Assembly: GCF_913776855.1 (NCBI RefSeq)
Contig: NZ_CAJYQD010000043.1
Coordinates: 1-64,000, forward strand
Reading direction: 5' to 3'
Length of the DNA stretch: 64,000 bases
From: an uncultured Sphingomonas sp.
Lineage (GTDB): Bacteria; Pseudomonadota; Alphaproteobacteria; Sphingomonadales; Sphingomonadaceae
Under the pieces are notes generated by a model. The model was not told where the DNA came from, did no database searches, and saw only the letters and a program-made list of their open reading frames with translations. Both the position numbers and the translations under genes were made by a program. Below are positions 15,948-25,140 of the stretch, in pieces (positions within the stretch are counted from its first letter, which is position 1; every line of letters starts with the position of its first letter).

Positions 15948-15990
15948 CGCCGTGCCCCTGTGTGTTGCCGTGCGGGTCCGGGTAGCAAAT

Positions 15991-16124
15991 CCTCCCCGGC
16001 ACGGGGAGGGGGACCGTTGCCGAAGGCGATGGTGGAGGGGGTTCGCCCCGCAATGCAACCGGGTCGTATGCGGATGCGCCCCTCCACCATGCTGCGCATG
16101 GTCCCCCTCCCCGTGCCGGGGAGG
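15991..16124. repeat. Inverted pair of palindromic repeats (class 4, CCTCCCC..GGGGAGG)
   Basis: The left arm at 15991-16040 and the right arm at 16077-16124 are near reverse complements (CCTCCCCGGCACGGGGAGG against itself, then GGTGGAGGGG). A spacer of about 35 bases separates them. It fills the gap between the carboxylesterase and GH3 genes and may also end GH3 transcription. Related units surround the DUF559 gene at 35 kb. Confidence 0.75.
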
Positions 16125-16130
16125 AGCTTT

Positions 16131-18638
16131 TTACTTCGCGCAGGTCAGCTTCACGTCCGCCGTGGTGCCGAGCGCCACCCGCGCCACGCTGACCGTCAGC
16201 GCGCCGTCGGTGGCGAGGACGAAGGGCGTGTCGACCTTCGCCATGTTCACATTGCCGCCGAAGCATTTGAGCGGCACGCCCAGCGTCTTCCACTGGCCGG
16301 TACCCAACTGCTCCATCCGGCCGAGCGAAACCTGCCCGCCCCCCGGACCGCTGCGCAGCGACAGCGCGACCGGCCTGGTCGGGGCGGCGTCGACGCGCAT
16401 CGTCGCGGTCAGCAGGACGTCGCCATTGGTCTGGCGGGTCAGGTCGACCGGCGACTGGGTGCTGAGCAGGATCTGCGCCGGGCCGGTGCCATCGATGACG
16501 AAGCGCCGCGCGCCTTCCTGTACGCCGTGATCGGTCGCGGTGACCTTTACCCGGCCCGCGCCGGACTGGGCGGGCACCGTAGTGATGCGGGTGTTGCCGC
16601 CGGTACCGGCACCGCCGACCTCCAGCGACCATGCGGTCGCGGGCAGGCCCTTGTCCATGAACACGTCGCCGGCATCGACCTCGGCGACCTTGGGGTCCTC
16701 GGACAGGGTCGGCACGGTCGTCCGGCTGGCGCCGGTCAGGCCATAGCCGCGCGGGAACTAGGTCGGCCCGGTGGCGTCGGCGGTCGCCGGCCAGGCGAAG
16801 GAGAGCGTGCCGGTGAAGTCGCGCTTCGCCTTGCCGCTGCGGTCCTTCAGCAGCACGTCGGCGACGCCCGCCCCTTCCGATCCGGGCAGCCATGCGACGA
16901 CGAAGGCATCGGCGGCGTTGATCGCGGCGTTCACGAACAGCGGGCGACCGGTCAGCATGACGGCGACGACGGGAATACCCTGCGCCTTCAGCTTCTTCAT
17001 GGTTTCAATGGGTTGGCGTAGTTCGGGCCGCAGTTGCAGCGTCTTGATGTCGCCCTGGAACTCGGCATAGGGCGTTTCGCCGAACACGACGATCGCCGCA
17101 TCGGGCTTGGCCCCGGTGAAGCTGCCATCGGCCGACAGCATGGCCGAACCGCCCGCCGCCTTCGCCGCTGCCTCCAGCCCCTGATAGATCGAGGTCGCGC
17201 CGGGGAAATATTTCGGGTCGATCCCCGTCCCCTGCCACGTCAGCGTCCAGCCGCCCGACTGGCGCGCGACGTCGTTCGCACCGTCGCCGGCGACCAGCAC
17301 CCGCGCACCGGCCCTGATCGGCAGCAGCGAGCCGTTGTTCTTGAGCAGCACCAGCGACTTGGCCACCGCTTCGCGCGCGATGGCACGGTGTTCGGGACTG
17401 CCGAGCAGGTCGAACTTGCCCGACAGCGGGCGCGACGACGGCTTGCCCGCCTCGAACAGGCCGGCGCGCAGCTTTACCCGCAGGATGTTGGACACCGCAT
17501 CGTCCAGTCGGCTCATCGGGACTTCACCCGACTTCACCTGGCGGACGAGGTTTTCCCAGATCGGCTTCCAGCTGTCGGGCGCCATGTACATGTCCAGCCC
17601 GGCATTGATCGCGCGCGGGCACGACGCGTTGGTGCAGCCCGCGACCTGGCCATGCGCGTTCCAGTCGCTGACGATGAACCCGCCAAAGCCCATGCGCTTC
17701 TTCAGCACATCGGTCAGCAGGCCCTTGTGCCCGGTGATCTTTTCGCCGTTCCAGCTCGAAAAGCTGGCCATGACCGTCTGCACCCCGGCATTGATCGCCG
17801 AGACATAGGGCGTGCCGTGAATGTCGCGCAGCTGGGTTTCGGAAATCTTCGCGTCGCCCTGATCCTGCCCGCCGAACGTGCCGCCGTCCGCCAGGAAATG
17901 CTTGGTCGAGGCGAGGACGTAGGGACCCTTCAACTGGTTGGTCGAGCCGGGTGCGCCCTGGAGCCCTTCGATGAACTGCGTGACATAGCTGGCGACCAGC
18001 TTCGGATCGGACGAATAGCCTTCGTACGCGCGGCCCCAGCGCAGGTCCTGCGGCACGGTGATGGTCGGCGCGAAGGTCCATTCGATGCCGGTCGCGCGGA
18101 TTTCCGCTGCCGTCGCCTGCGCGATCTTTCGCATGAGGGCCGGGTCGTGCATCGCGCCCAATCCGACATTGTGCGGGAACAGCGTGGCACCGACGATATT
18201 GCTGTGGCCATGGACCGCATCGGTGCCCCAGATGACGGGAATGCCGACGCCGCCGCCGCTCTTGTCGACCGAGGCGGCATAGAAGCGATCGGCGAGCTTC
18301 AGCCATTCGGACGCGGGCGCGAATTCGTCGTTGTTAGGCGCGGAGTTACCGCCGTTCAGCACCGAGCCGAGGTGATAGCGCTTCACATCCTCCGGCGTCA
18401 GGCTGGCGATGTCGCCCTGCACGACCTGCCCCACCTTTTCCTCCAGCGTCATCCGCTTGAGCAGGTCGGCGATGCGTGCCTCGATCGCCGGATCGGCCTT
18501 GTACGGCCAGTTCGCCTGCGGCCAGAGTTCGGGATGGGCGGTGGCGGCGGGGGCCGGCGCGGGAACCGTCTGCGCTGCGACTGGCAGCGCTCCCAATAGC
18601 AGGGCAGACCCCAGCAGCAACGTCGTAACCGGTTTCAT
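16131..18638 (-). pseudogene. GH3 beta-glucosidase/exo-glucanase interrupted by an in-frame TAG
   Basis: Read through, the frame encodes about 835 residues with a signal peptide, a GH3 N-terminal TIM barrel (GTDAVHGHSN; KHFLADGG; nucleophile Asp in GFIVSDWNAHG near 326), a GH3 C-terminal domain and a C-terminal beta-sandwich like that of ExoP-type exo-1,3/1,4-beta-glucanases. A TAG at 16758-16760 stops the frame after ATGPT; the next codons FPRGYGLTG are the expected end of the GH3-C domain, in the same frame. The stop therefore removes about 208 residues but creates no frameshift. CAG to TAG is the simplest change. A sequencing error or readthrough cannot be excluded. ATG 18638 has GGGAGAG upstream. 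Confidence 0.85.
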
Positions 18639-18703
18639 CACATCACTCTCCCCGACGCGCGCGTGCTCCGCGCGATCCTCTTACCGCTCCGTTCGGCAAT
18701 TCC

Positions 18704-18715
18704 GACAGCGTTGTC
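18704..18715. promoter_or_regulatory. Operator-like inverted repeat GACA-N4-TGTC
   Basis: GACAGCGTTGTC lies in the 220-base gap between the divergent GH3 and ROK-regulator genes, about 65 bases upstream of the GH3 start. Short dyads with a central GCG are common for sugar regulators. A second dyad, TTGTCCGACAA, lies at 18783-18793, nearer the regulator gene. No direct evidence links either to the regulator. Confidence 0.3.
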
Positions 18716-18858
18716 AACGTCCAAACCGATCTTTTCGATAGCGAATTTCGGATTGAACCGCCCGGACGGCTGGTCCACGCTGTTGTCCGACAAACCGGCG
18801 GCACGACCGCCGTACAGGGAGATTGCGTGTTGCCCCCCATCCTTGCGGCCGCCCGCCG

Positions 18859-20055
18859 GTGACGACCGAGCGCGCACCCATCCGCCTGTCGGGAACCAAC
18901 CTCGAACGCGCGGCCGATCATAATCAGCGGGTAACGTTGCACGCGATCCGGGTATCGGGATCGCTGACGCGGATCGACCTGGCCAATATCACCGGGCTGA
19001 CCCCGCCGGCGATCGCCAACATCACCCGCCGGCTGCTGGGCGAAGGGCTGGTGCTGGAGGCCGGACAGCGGCGCGGCGGGCGCGGGCAACCGCCGACGAA
19101 GCTGGTGGTGAACCCCGCCGCCTGCTTTGCGATCGGCGTCAATATCGACCGCGACCATGTGACGATCGTGCTGGTCGATTTCGCCGGACAGACGCTGGCG
19201 CGCGCCACCCGCGAAGTCGATTTCGCGATGCCCGACGACGTTGCGGCCTTCTATCGATCGGCGGTCGACGGCCTGATCGCCGAGGCCGGGATCGATCGGA
19301 AGCGGATCGTGGGCATCGGGATCGCCCGCCCCGACGACCTGGGCACGGTCGACCTGCCGGGCCGACCGGAGCGCTATACCGCGTGGGAAGCGGTCGACAT
19401 GGCCGCGCTGTTCGCCCGGCCGATCGACCTGCCGGTCTTTGTCGAGAACGACGCCGCCGCCGCCGCGATGGGCGAATTGCAGCTGGGCCATGGCCAGCAC
19501 CAGGCAAGTTTCTTCTACATTCTCATTTCCTCCGCGCTGGGCGGCGGGCTGGTGCTGGACGGCAGCTATTATCGCGGGGCGCAGGGACGTTCGGGCGAGC
19601 TGGGCTTCCTGCTGGGCAGCGACGGCAAGGGCGGGCAGACACAGATCCAACATACCGTGTCGCTATCGGGGCTGTCGCATCCCTTACGCGATGCGGGCTT
19701 TACGCTGGCCGACATGCTGGGCGGGCGGAGCGACGACCCGGCATTGCTGGCGGTGGTGGATGCGTGGATCGATGCGTCGGTCAAACGGCTGGTCGAGCCG
19801 CTGGTCGCCATCAACTGCCTGATCAATCCGGCGGCGGTATTCGTCGGCGGGCGTCTGCCGGGCGAACATGTCGATACGCTGGCCGAGCGGCTGAACGCGC
19901 GGATGCAGCGGGTGGGCAACGTGCCCGCACTGGCCCCGGTGCGGCGCGCGATGCTGGCCGAGGATGCCCCGGCGGTCGGCGCGGCGATCCTGCCGTTCAG
20001 CCATTTCCTGCTGCCCAGCGCCACCGCGCTGTGGAAGGCGGAGGACGCCGGCTAA
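18859..20055 (+). CDS. ROK family transcriptional regulator (NagC/XylR type)
   Basis: A protein of about 398 residues. The N-terminal winged helix (LTRIDLANITGLTPPAIANITRRLLGEGLVLE) is followed by a ROK domain. The ROK part has GVNIDRDHVTIVLVDFAG and ENDAAAAAMGE, and lacks a good zinc Cys cluster, as many regulators do. Such proteins repress sugar genes and respond to the sugar or its phosphate. The gene is divergent from GH3, so control of that gene and perhaps the permease at 22238 is likely. The start is uncertain: GTG 18859 is chosen, and TTG 18823 is also in frame, directly behind GGGAGA. Confidence 0.85.
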   Translation: MTTERAPIRLSGTNLERAADHNQRVTLHAIRVSGSLTRIDLANITGLTPPAIANITRRLLGEGLVLEAGQRRGGRGQPPTKLVVNPAACFAIGVNIDRDHVTIVLVDFAGQTLARATREVDFAMPDDVAAFYRSAVDGLIAEAGIDRKRIVGIGIARPDDLGTVDLPGRPERYTAWEAVDMAALFARPIDLPVFVENDAAAAAMGELQLGHGQHQASFFYILISSALGGGLVLDGSYYRGAQGRSGELGFLLGSDGKGGQTQIQHTVSLSGLSHPLRDAGFTLADMLGGRSDDPALLAVVDAWIDASVKRLVEPLVAINCLINPAAVFVGGRLPGEHVDTLAERLNARMQRVGNVPALAPVRRAMLAEDAPAVGAAILPFSHFLLPSATALWKAEDAG

Positions 20056-20283
20056 GCCATCAGCGGCGGGGCAGCGGTGAATTCGGGGCGTTCGGCATCG
20101 CCCCGTCCCTGAACGCGACGACCAGCGCAAGTTCGAACCGCGCGCCGCATCCTGTCGTACAGGGGCGGGGTGCCGCGATCGGATCGGGGGACTGGGCATC
20201 GTTGCGCATGGCGTCGCCTCCGGGCTGGATCGGCCATTATCATACGGGATGGTTAAATCGCGATTAGCGACAAGGGAGGGAAA

Positions 20284-20688
20284 ATGATCGGACGAGACGG
20301 CACTTTGGGCGGAATCCTCGCGGCCGCAACGATGGTCGGCGGCGCACCGGCCGATGCCGCGCCGAAACCGGCGGCGGCGGTCGAGGCGCTGGTCGATCGG
20401 TTCGACGCGGCGCGCGCGGCATTCGATCCCCCCGCCCTCGCCGCCACGCTGGCCGAAGAGTATGTCGAGATTTCGCCGGTCGGCACGGTCGATTCCCGTG
20501 CGGCGGTGCTAAGCTTCTACACCCCCGACCACCGCAACCCGGTGCCGCCGATGCGTCAGGACGAACGCGTCGTCCGCGTGACCGGCACCTTCGCATCGAT
20601 GACCGAGCGCAAACAGCTGACCCTGCCGGGCGGTACCGTCCGGGCGATCCGCGTCGGCTATGTCGCTCGCCGGGTAGGCGATGGATGA
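20284..20688 (+). CDS. Secreted NTF2-like / SnoaL-type protein
   Basis: A 134-residue protein with a likely signal peptide (to about residue 25, ADAAP). The mature part reads VEALVDRFDAARAAFDPPALAATLAEEYVEISPVGTVDSRAAVLSFY, which matches the DUF4440/NTF2-like cone fold: a helix pair, then the VEISPvG strand. Such proteins bind small molecules or act as stand-alone domains. The function here is unknown. It lies between the ROK regulator gene and the fructokinase-like gene. Confidence 0.7.
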   Translation: MIGRDGTLGGILAAATMVGGAPADAAPKPAAAVEALVDRFDAARAAFDPPALAATLAEEYVEISPVGTVDSRAAVLSFYTPDHRNPVPPMRQDERVVRVTGTFASMTERKQLTLPGGTVRAIRVGYVARRVGDG

Positions 20689-20833
20689 CGGCTGGTTTCG
20701 GCGCAATATACCCCGATCCCGCCCGCACGTTGAACGCACGTCCGATCGGCGGCATAATTCGGATTTCAATTTGCCTTTTTCACCAAATCCTGCGACGCTC
20801 GTGGCTATTCACAAGCGAAAAAGGTTTTGGGGG

Positions 20834-21769
20834 ATGAACATGGCTTTCGATCCGGCGTCACAGGGCAGGCACGGAGCATTGCCGCTGGTCGGGATCGAAC
20901 TGGGTGGGACGAAATGCGTCTGCACGCTGGCCCATGGACCGGATGCCATCGTGGCGCAGGAAACCGTGCCGACCGAACATCCCTCCGTCACCCTGCCCGC
21001 CATCGCCGCCATCCTGCAGCGGTGGTGGGATGCGGGAGGCTTTGCCGCGCTTGGCATCGCCAGCTTCGGTCCGGTCGACCTGGACCCGGCATCGCCGACC
21101 TGGGGCCATATCCTGGCCACGACCAAGCCCGACTGGCCGATGACCGATCTCGCGGGTCCGCTGTCGCGGGCGTTCGACGCGCCGGTCGCGTTCGACACCG
21201 ACGTCAACGGCGCGGCCTATGCCGAGGTGCTGTGGGGCTGTGCGCAGGGCCTCGACGATTTCGCCTATGTCACGATCGGGACCGGCGTCGGCGTCGGACT
21301 GCTGGTCAACGGCAAGCCGACGCGCGGCATCGGCCATGCGGAGATCGGCCATTTGCGGGTCCCCCGGCTGCCGACCGACACGCTGCCCAGCGGCTGCCCG
21401 TTCCACGACGATTGCGTCGAGGGGCTGGCATCGGGGACGGGGATCAAGGCGGCGCTGGGCGACGTCCATGTCTCGACGCTCGCCGAGGATCATCCGGTGT
21501 GGGACCGGGTGGCGTCGGCGATCACCGCGATGTGCCATGCGATGGTCTGCACGACGGGACCGAAGCGGATCGCGATCGGCGGCGGGGTGATGAACAAGCA
21601 GCCGCACCTGCTGGCGCGGATCGAACCGGCGCTGCGGGCCAGCATCAACGGCTATCTGCCGCTGCCGGCGCGCGACTATGTCGTCGCCCCTGCGCTTGGC
21701 GATCAGGCCGGGCCGATGGGATCGATCGCACTGGCGCAGGTCGCGCTGGCGGAGCAGGTCGCGGCGTGA
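20834..21769 (+). CDS. ROK family fructokinase-like kinase
   Basis: A 311-residue sugar kinase. The blocks are VGIELGGTKCVCTLA, GIASFGPVDLD, FDTDVNGAAYAE (catalytic Asp), TIGTGVGVGLLVNG, GHAEIGHLRV, and the zinc-binding CPFHDDCVEGLASGTG. The last block and GGGVMNKQP are typical of bacterial ROK fructokinases (Mak/ScrK-like). It would phosphorylate fructose or a related hexose in the cytoplasm. ATG 20834 is used; ATG 20840 is two codons further. The Shine-Dalgarno sequence is weak. Confidence 0.87.
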   Translation: MNMAFDPASQGRHGALPLVGIELGGTKCVCTLAHGPDAIVAQETVPTEHPSVTLPAIAAILQRWWDAGGFAALGIASFGPVDLDPASPTWGHILATTKPDWPMTDLAGPLSRAFDAPVAFDTDVNGAAYAEVLWGCAQGLDDFAYVTIGTGVGVGLLVNGKPTRGIGHAEIGHLRVPRLPTDTLPSGCPFHDDCVEGLASGTGIKAALGDVHVSTLAEDHPVWDRVASAITAMCHAMVCTTGPKRIAIGGGVMNKQPHLLARIEPALRASINGYLPLPARDYVVAPALGDQAGPMGSIALAQVALAEQVAA

Positions 21770-21827
21770 TTTCGAGGCGTCGTCCCGGCGGAGGCTGGGG
21801 CGACGCTTGCCGCCAGGCGGCCAGATG

Positions 21828-22163
21828 CTACCGTCGGAACGATACCCGGTTGCCAGCGCCTGCGATGTTCACGCGCGCCTTGCTGCCATCGGGGGTGCGG
21901 TAGAACACGGTGTTGCTGGCCCCTTCGATCCGGACCGATGCGCGCGGCGCCAGGTCGATGGTCACGCGGTTGCCGGCCCCTTCGATCACCAGCGCGCTGC
22001 ACCGTCCGGTGATCCGCATGGTATTGCCGGCCCCTTCGACGGTCGCGACCCCGCCGTCGCAGTCGAGTTCCTGCGTGGCACCGGCGCCTTGCTGGCGAAC
22101 CTGTGCCGGCAGCGTGGTCGGCAGCGCGAGGGCGGAAAACAGCAGGGCAATGCGAACGACCAT
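21828..22163 (-). CDS. Secreted DUF3060-like repeat protein
   Basis: A 111-residue protein with a signal peptide (MVVRIALLFSALALPTTLPA). The mature part contains four tandem units of about 20 residues centred on EGAGN, EGAGN, EGASN and AGAGN, each followed by a short beta strand (MRITG, VTIDL, VFYRT, VSFRR). This is the pattern of DUF3060 proteins, predicted to form a small beta-solenoid. One Cys pair (LDCDGG, GRCSA) could form a disulfide. ATG 22163 has GGGAGAGAG upstream. The function is unknown. Confidence 0.75.
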   Translation of the reverse strand: MVVRIALLFSALALPTTLPAQVRQQGAGATQELDCDGGVATVEGAGNTMRITGRCSALVIEGAGNRVTIDLAPRASVRIEGASNTVFYRTPDGSKARVNIAGAGNRVSFRR

Positions 22164-22237
22164 GAACTCTCTCCCATGACGGTCAGGCGGCAAGCCTAAC
22201 CGCGTCGGGGCAGGGAAGCCATGGCCGTTCAGTGCGA

Positions 22238-23587
22238 TCAGTGCAGGCTCTTCGCCGATGCAGCGTTGCGCGGCGCGGTGCGGCCGGCGGCGATGGCAAA
22301 GGCGCACAGCGCGGCATAGCAGAGCGCCGGGACGACGAACGCCGCGCCGTGCCCGACCGCGCCCGACACCAGCCCGACGATCAGCGGAATGACCGCCCCG
22401 CCGAAGATCGCGGTGCAGAGCAGGCCGGAGGTCGCCGCCTCGCTGGCACTCGAGCGTTCGAGGGTCAGGGTGAAGATGACCGGGAACATGATCGAGTTGA
22501 ACAGCCCGATGCCGAGCGCCACGAAGCCCGCACCGACCCCGCCGACCAGCGCGACGTACAGGCACATGGCAACCGCGATGCCGGTGAACAGCGCCAGCAG
22601 CTTGTGCGCCTTCACCTTCGACAGCAGCACCGACCCGATCGCGCGGCCGACCATCGCGCCCAGCCAGTAGAAGGCGACCGCCTTGCCCGCTTCCTGCAAC
22701 GATACGCCGGGAACCCCGTCGCTGCCCATGGCGAGGCCCAGCAGCGGCACACCGAACGCCGCGTCCGAAGCGCCCCACACGGTGTCGCCGTTCAGGAACA
22801 GCGCCATCTGCGTCCCGATCGCGACTTCCGCGCCGACATAGATGAAGATCGCGGCGGCACCCAGCACCGCCCAGCGCGAGGAGAAGGCATCGCGCAGCAG
22901 CGCGGCCGGCGACGGCGTGTTCGCGGGCGTTTCGGGCACGGCGGCCGACACGACCTTGCGGCTGAGGAAGAAGAACACCGCCAGCGCCGCGATCAGCCCG
23001 GCGATCCAGAAATAGGCGCGGTCGATGCCGGCCAGCGCCCCGGCGCGGACCGCCTCGGTCAGCACCGTGCCGTCCTTTACCTCGACCCCTTCGAGGAACA
23101 GGCTGGCACCAAGCAACGGCCCCAGGAACGTGCCGAACGAGTTGAACGTCTGGCTGAGCGTCAGGCGGAAATGGCTGAGCTTCGGATCGCCCAGCGCGGC
23201 GGCCAGCGGGTTCGCCGCCACCTGCAGGATGGTGATGCCGGAAGCCAGGATGAACAGGCCGAGTAGCACGATCGGGAAGACGGCGAGGTTCGCCGCGACC
23301 AGCATCGTCAGGCAGCCGACGACCATGGTGATGAGTGCGAACAGGATCGAGGGCACCGCCTTCAACCGGCCGAGCAGGATCGCGGCGGGCATCGAGATCA
23401 GGCCATAGGCGAGGAAGAACGCCGATGCGGCGAACTGCGCCTCGAAATCGCTGAGGGTGAAAATGCCCTTCACCGCCGCGACCAGCGGATCGATCAGCGA
23501 GGTGATGAAGCCCCATGCGAAGAACAGCGTCGTGACGGCGGCGAATGCCAGCCCGGTAGTGGCGGAACCCGCCCGTGTCTGTGCCAA
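22238..23587 (-). CDS. MFS sugar permease, GluP/FucP family
   Basis: A 449-residue, 12-span transporter of the fucose/glucose-galactose:H+ symporter family. Diagnostic blocks are FFAWGFITSLIDPL in the first span, FFLAYGLISMPAAILLGRL, and the NPLAAALG...SHFRLTLSQTFNSFGTFLGPLLGA region. The start is TTG 23587 with GGGGAGG five bases upstream; no ATG lies near. It takes up a hexose at the inner membrane and probably serves the GH3, fructokinase and ROK regulator genes to its left. Confidence 0.9.
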   Translation of the reverse strand: MAQTRAGSATTGLAFAAVTTLFFAWGFITSLIDPLVAAVKGIFTLSDFEAQFAASAFFLAYGLISMPAAILLGRLKAVPSILFALITMVVGCLTMLVAANLAVFPIVLLGLFILASGITILQVAANPLAAALGDPKLSHFRLTLSQTFNSFGTFLGPLLGASLFLEGVEVKDGTVLTEAVRAGALAGIDRAYFWIAGLIAALAVFFFLSRKVVSAAVPETPANTPSPAALLRDAFSSRWAVLGAAAIFIYVGAEVAIGTQMALFLNGDTVWGASDAAFGVPLLGLAMGSDGVPGVSLQEAGKAVAFYWLGAMVGRAIGSVLLSKVKAHKLLALFTGIAVAMCLYVALVGGVGAGFVALGIGLFNSIMFPVIFTLTLERSSASEAATSGLLCTAIFGGAVIPLIVGLVSGAVGHGAAFVVPALCYAALCAFAIAAGRTAPRNAASAKSLH

Positions 23588-23700
23588 AGCGGCCTCCCCA
23601 TGCCAGTCCTTGTCGGACTAATTCGGCAATTTGCTTGCGATATCGGTGCGGTCGCCGAGCGGGCGGGCGATGTCAAGGAATTGGTAAGGATTGCCTGACG

Positions 23701-25092
23701 TCATCCCAGGCGCGCCACCATCTGCGCCGCCAGTTCCGACAACGTGTCGTCGCGCGCGCCCATCACGACGATGCGATCGCCGGGCCGGGCCTGCTTCACC
23801 AGATACGCCGCCGCATCCGCCCGGTCGGCGATGTGCCGTGCGAGCGCGCCCAGCGCCACCAGATCGGCGACGATGTCGGCACTGGTCACCTCGCGCGTGA
23901 CCGTGCCGCCGCGATATACCGGGTCGGGCAGAACCAGCAGGTCGTCGAAAGCCAGCCGATCGGCGAACATCGCCACCAGTTCGCGGCGCATCACCTTCAA
24001 CGGGCCATAGCCATGCGGCTGGAACAACAGCAGCAGGCGGCCGGGCGCGCTGCGGAGCGTCGCAATGGTCGCGGCGATCTTGTCCGGGTTGTGGCCGAAA
24101 TCGTCGATGACGGCGACGCCGCCCGCCTGCCCCACCAGCTCAAACCGGCGCTTGAGGCCGGAAAAGCCGGCGATGGCCCGCACCGCGTCGGCTACGGCCA
24201 CGCCGGTAGCGGCCACCGCGCCGATCGCGGCAAGGGCGTTGGCGACATTGTGGCGGCCGGGCACGGCAAGGCGGACCGGATGCACCGCGCCGTCCGCGAC
24301 CAGATCGAACCGGCTGGCAAAGGGTTCGAGGACCAGCGCGCGGGCGGTCAGGTCCGCATCTCCCTCCACCGCAAAGGTCGTCCGCTTGTCCGCCGGGATC
24401 GTCGCGGCCAGCGCCGCCGCCTCCGCATCGCCGACATTGACGACCACCCGCCCTGCCCGTTCGGCAAATCCGCCGAAGAGCGTACGCAGTTCGTCGAGCG
24501 ATTTATGGTCGAGGCTGACATTGTTCAGCACCGCGACGTCCGGGCGATAGAAGGCGATCGACCCGTCGCTTTCATCGACCTCGCTGACGAACGCATCCCC
24601 CTGCCCCACCAGCGCGCTGGCGAAGGGGCGGTCGAGCCGTGCGAAATCCTTCATCACCGCGCCGTTCATCACCGTCGGATCGCGGCCGAGCGTGTGGAGG
24701 ATGAAGCCGACCATCCCGGTCACGGTCGACTTGCCACTGGTCCCCGCCACCCCGATCGACAGCGTTGCAGCGTTGAACAGCTCGGCGAGCAATTCGGCGC
24801 GACCCATCCGCTTCGCCCCCACCCGTTCGGCGGCCACGATGTCGGCGACGGTCGGTTCGATCGCGGCGGAGGCGACAACGATCTGGTCCGCCGACGTGAT
24901 GCCGCTGCCATCCTGCGGATACAGCGCGATGCCGAGCGTGCGCAGCGCATCGAACTTGGCGGGCAGGCTCGCCTGATCCAGCGAACGGTCGGAGCCGGCG
25001 ACGGTCGCGCCGCGCCCGGCAAGGATCATGGCGAGGGGCATCATGCCCGACCCGCCGATCCCGACGAGGAAGAAGGATTTGCCGTACAGCAT
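23701..25092 (-). CDS. Mur ligase family protein, MurC/Mpl-like
   Basis: A 463-residue ATP-dependent ligase. The N-terminal Rossmann part begins [15 protein letters not shown], where MurC has GIGGIGMS. The ATP loop is [10 protein letters not shown] at about 117-126, later [12 protein letters not shown], then [11 protein letters not shown] and the C-terminal [10 protein letters not shown]. MurC adds L-Ala to UDP-MurNAc; Mpl adds a recycled tripeptide. The dcw cluster is not here, so this may be a second, recycling-type ligase. Its back-to-back partner is an LD-carboxypeptidase, which would make the tripeptide Mpl needs. The choice between MurC and Mpl is not settled by sequence alone. Confidence 0.75.
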   Translation of the reverse strand: MLYGKSFFLVGIGGSGMMPLAMILAGRGATVAGSDRSLDQASLPAKFDALRTLGIALYPQDGSGITSADQIVVASAAIEPTVADIVAAERVGAKRMGRAELLAELFNAATLSIGVAGTSGKSTVTGMVGFILHTLGRDPTVMNGAVMKDFARLDRPFASALVGQGDAFVSEVDESDGSIAFYRPDVAVLNNVSLDHKSLDELRTLFGGFAERAGRVVVNVGDAEAAALAATIPADKRTTFAVEGDADLTARALVLEPFASRFDLVADGAVHPVRLAVPGRHNVANALAAIGAVAATGVAVADAVRAIAGFSGLKRRFELVGQAGGVAVIDDFGHNPDKIAATIATLRSAPGRLLLLFQPHGYGPLKVMRRELVAMFADRLAFDDLLVLPDPVYRGGTVTREVTSADIVADLVALGALARHIADRADAAAYLVKQARPGDRIVVMGARDDTLSELAAQMVARLG

Positions 25093-25140
25093 CGCTCGGC
25101 GCTATCGAGCTTGGCCTGAAGTGGCAAGCGGGGTTGCGTG

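Noticed and set aside
15340..16893. Minus-strand open frame of 517 codons across the esterase/GH3 junction
   Set aside because: It is an out-of-frame reading of two genuine minus-strand genes and the repeat between them.
20052..20243. Minus-strand open frame of 63 codons between the ROK regulator and NTF2-like genes
   Set aside because: Arg-rich composition, no Shine-Dalgarno sequence, no recognisable motif; treated as non-coding.
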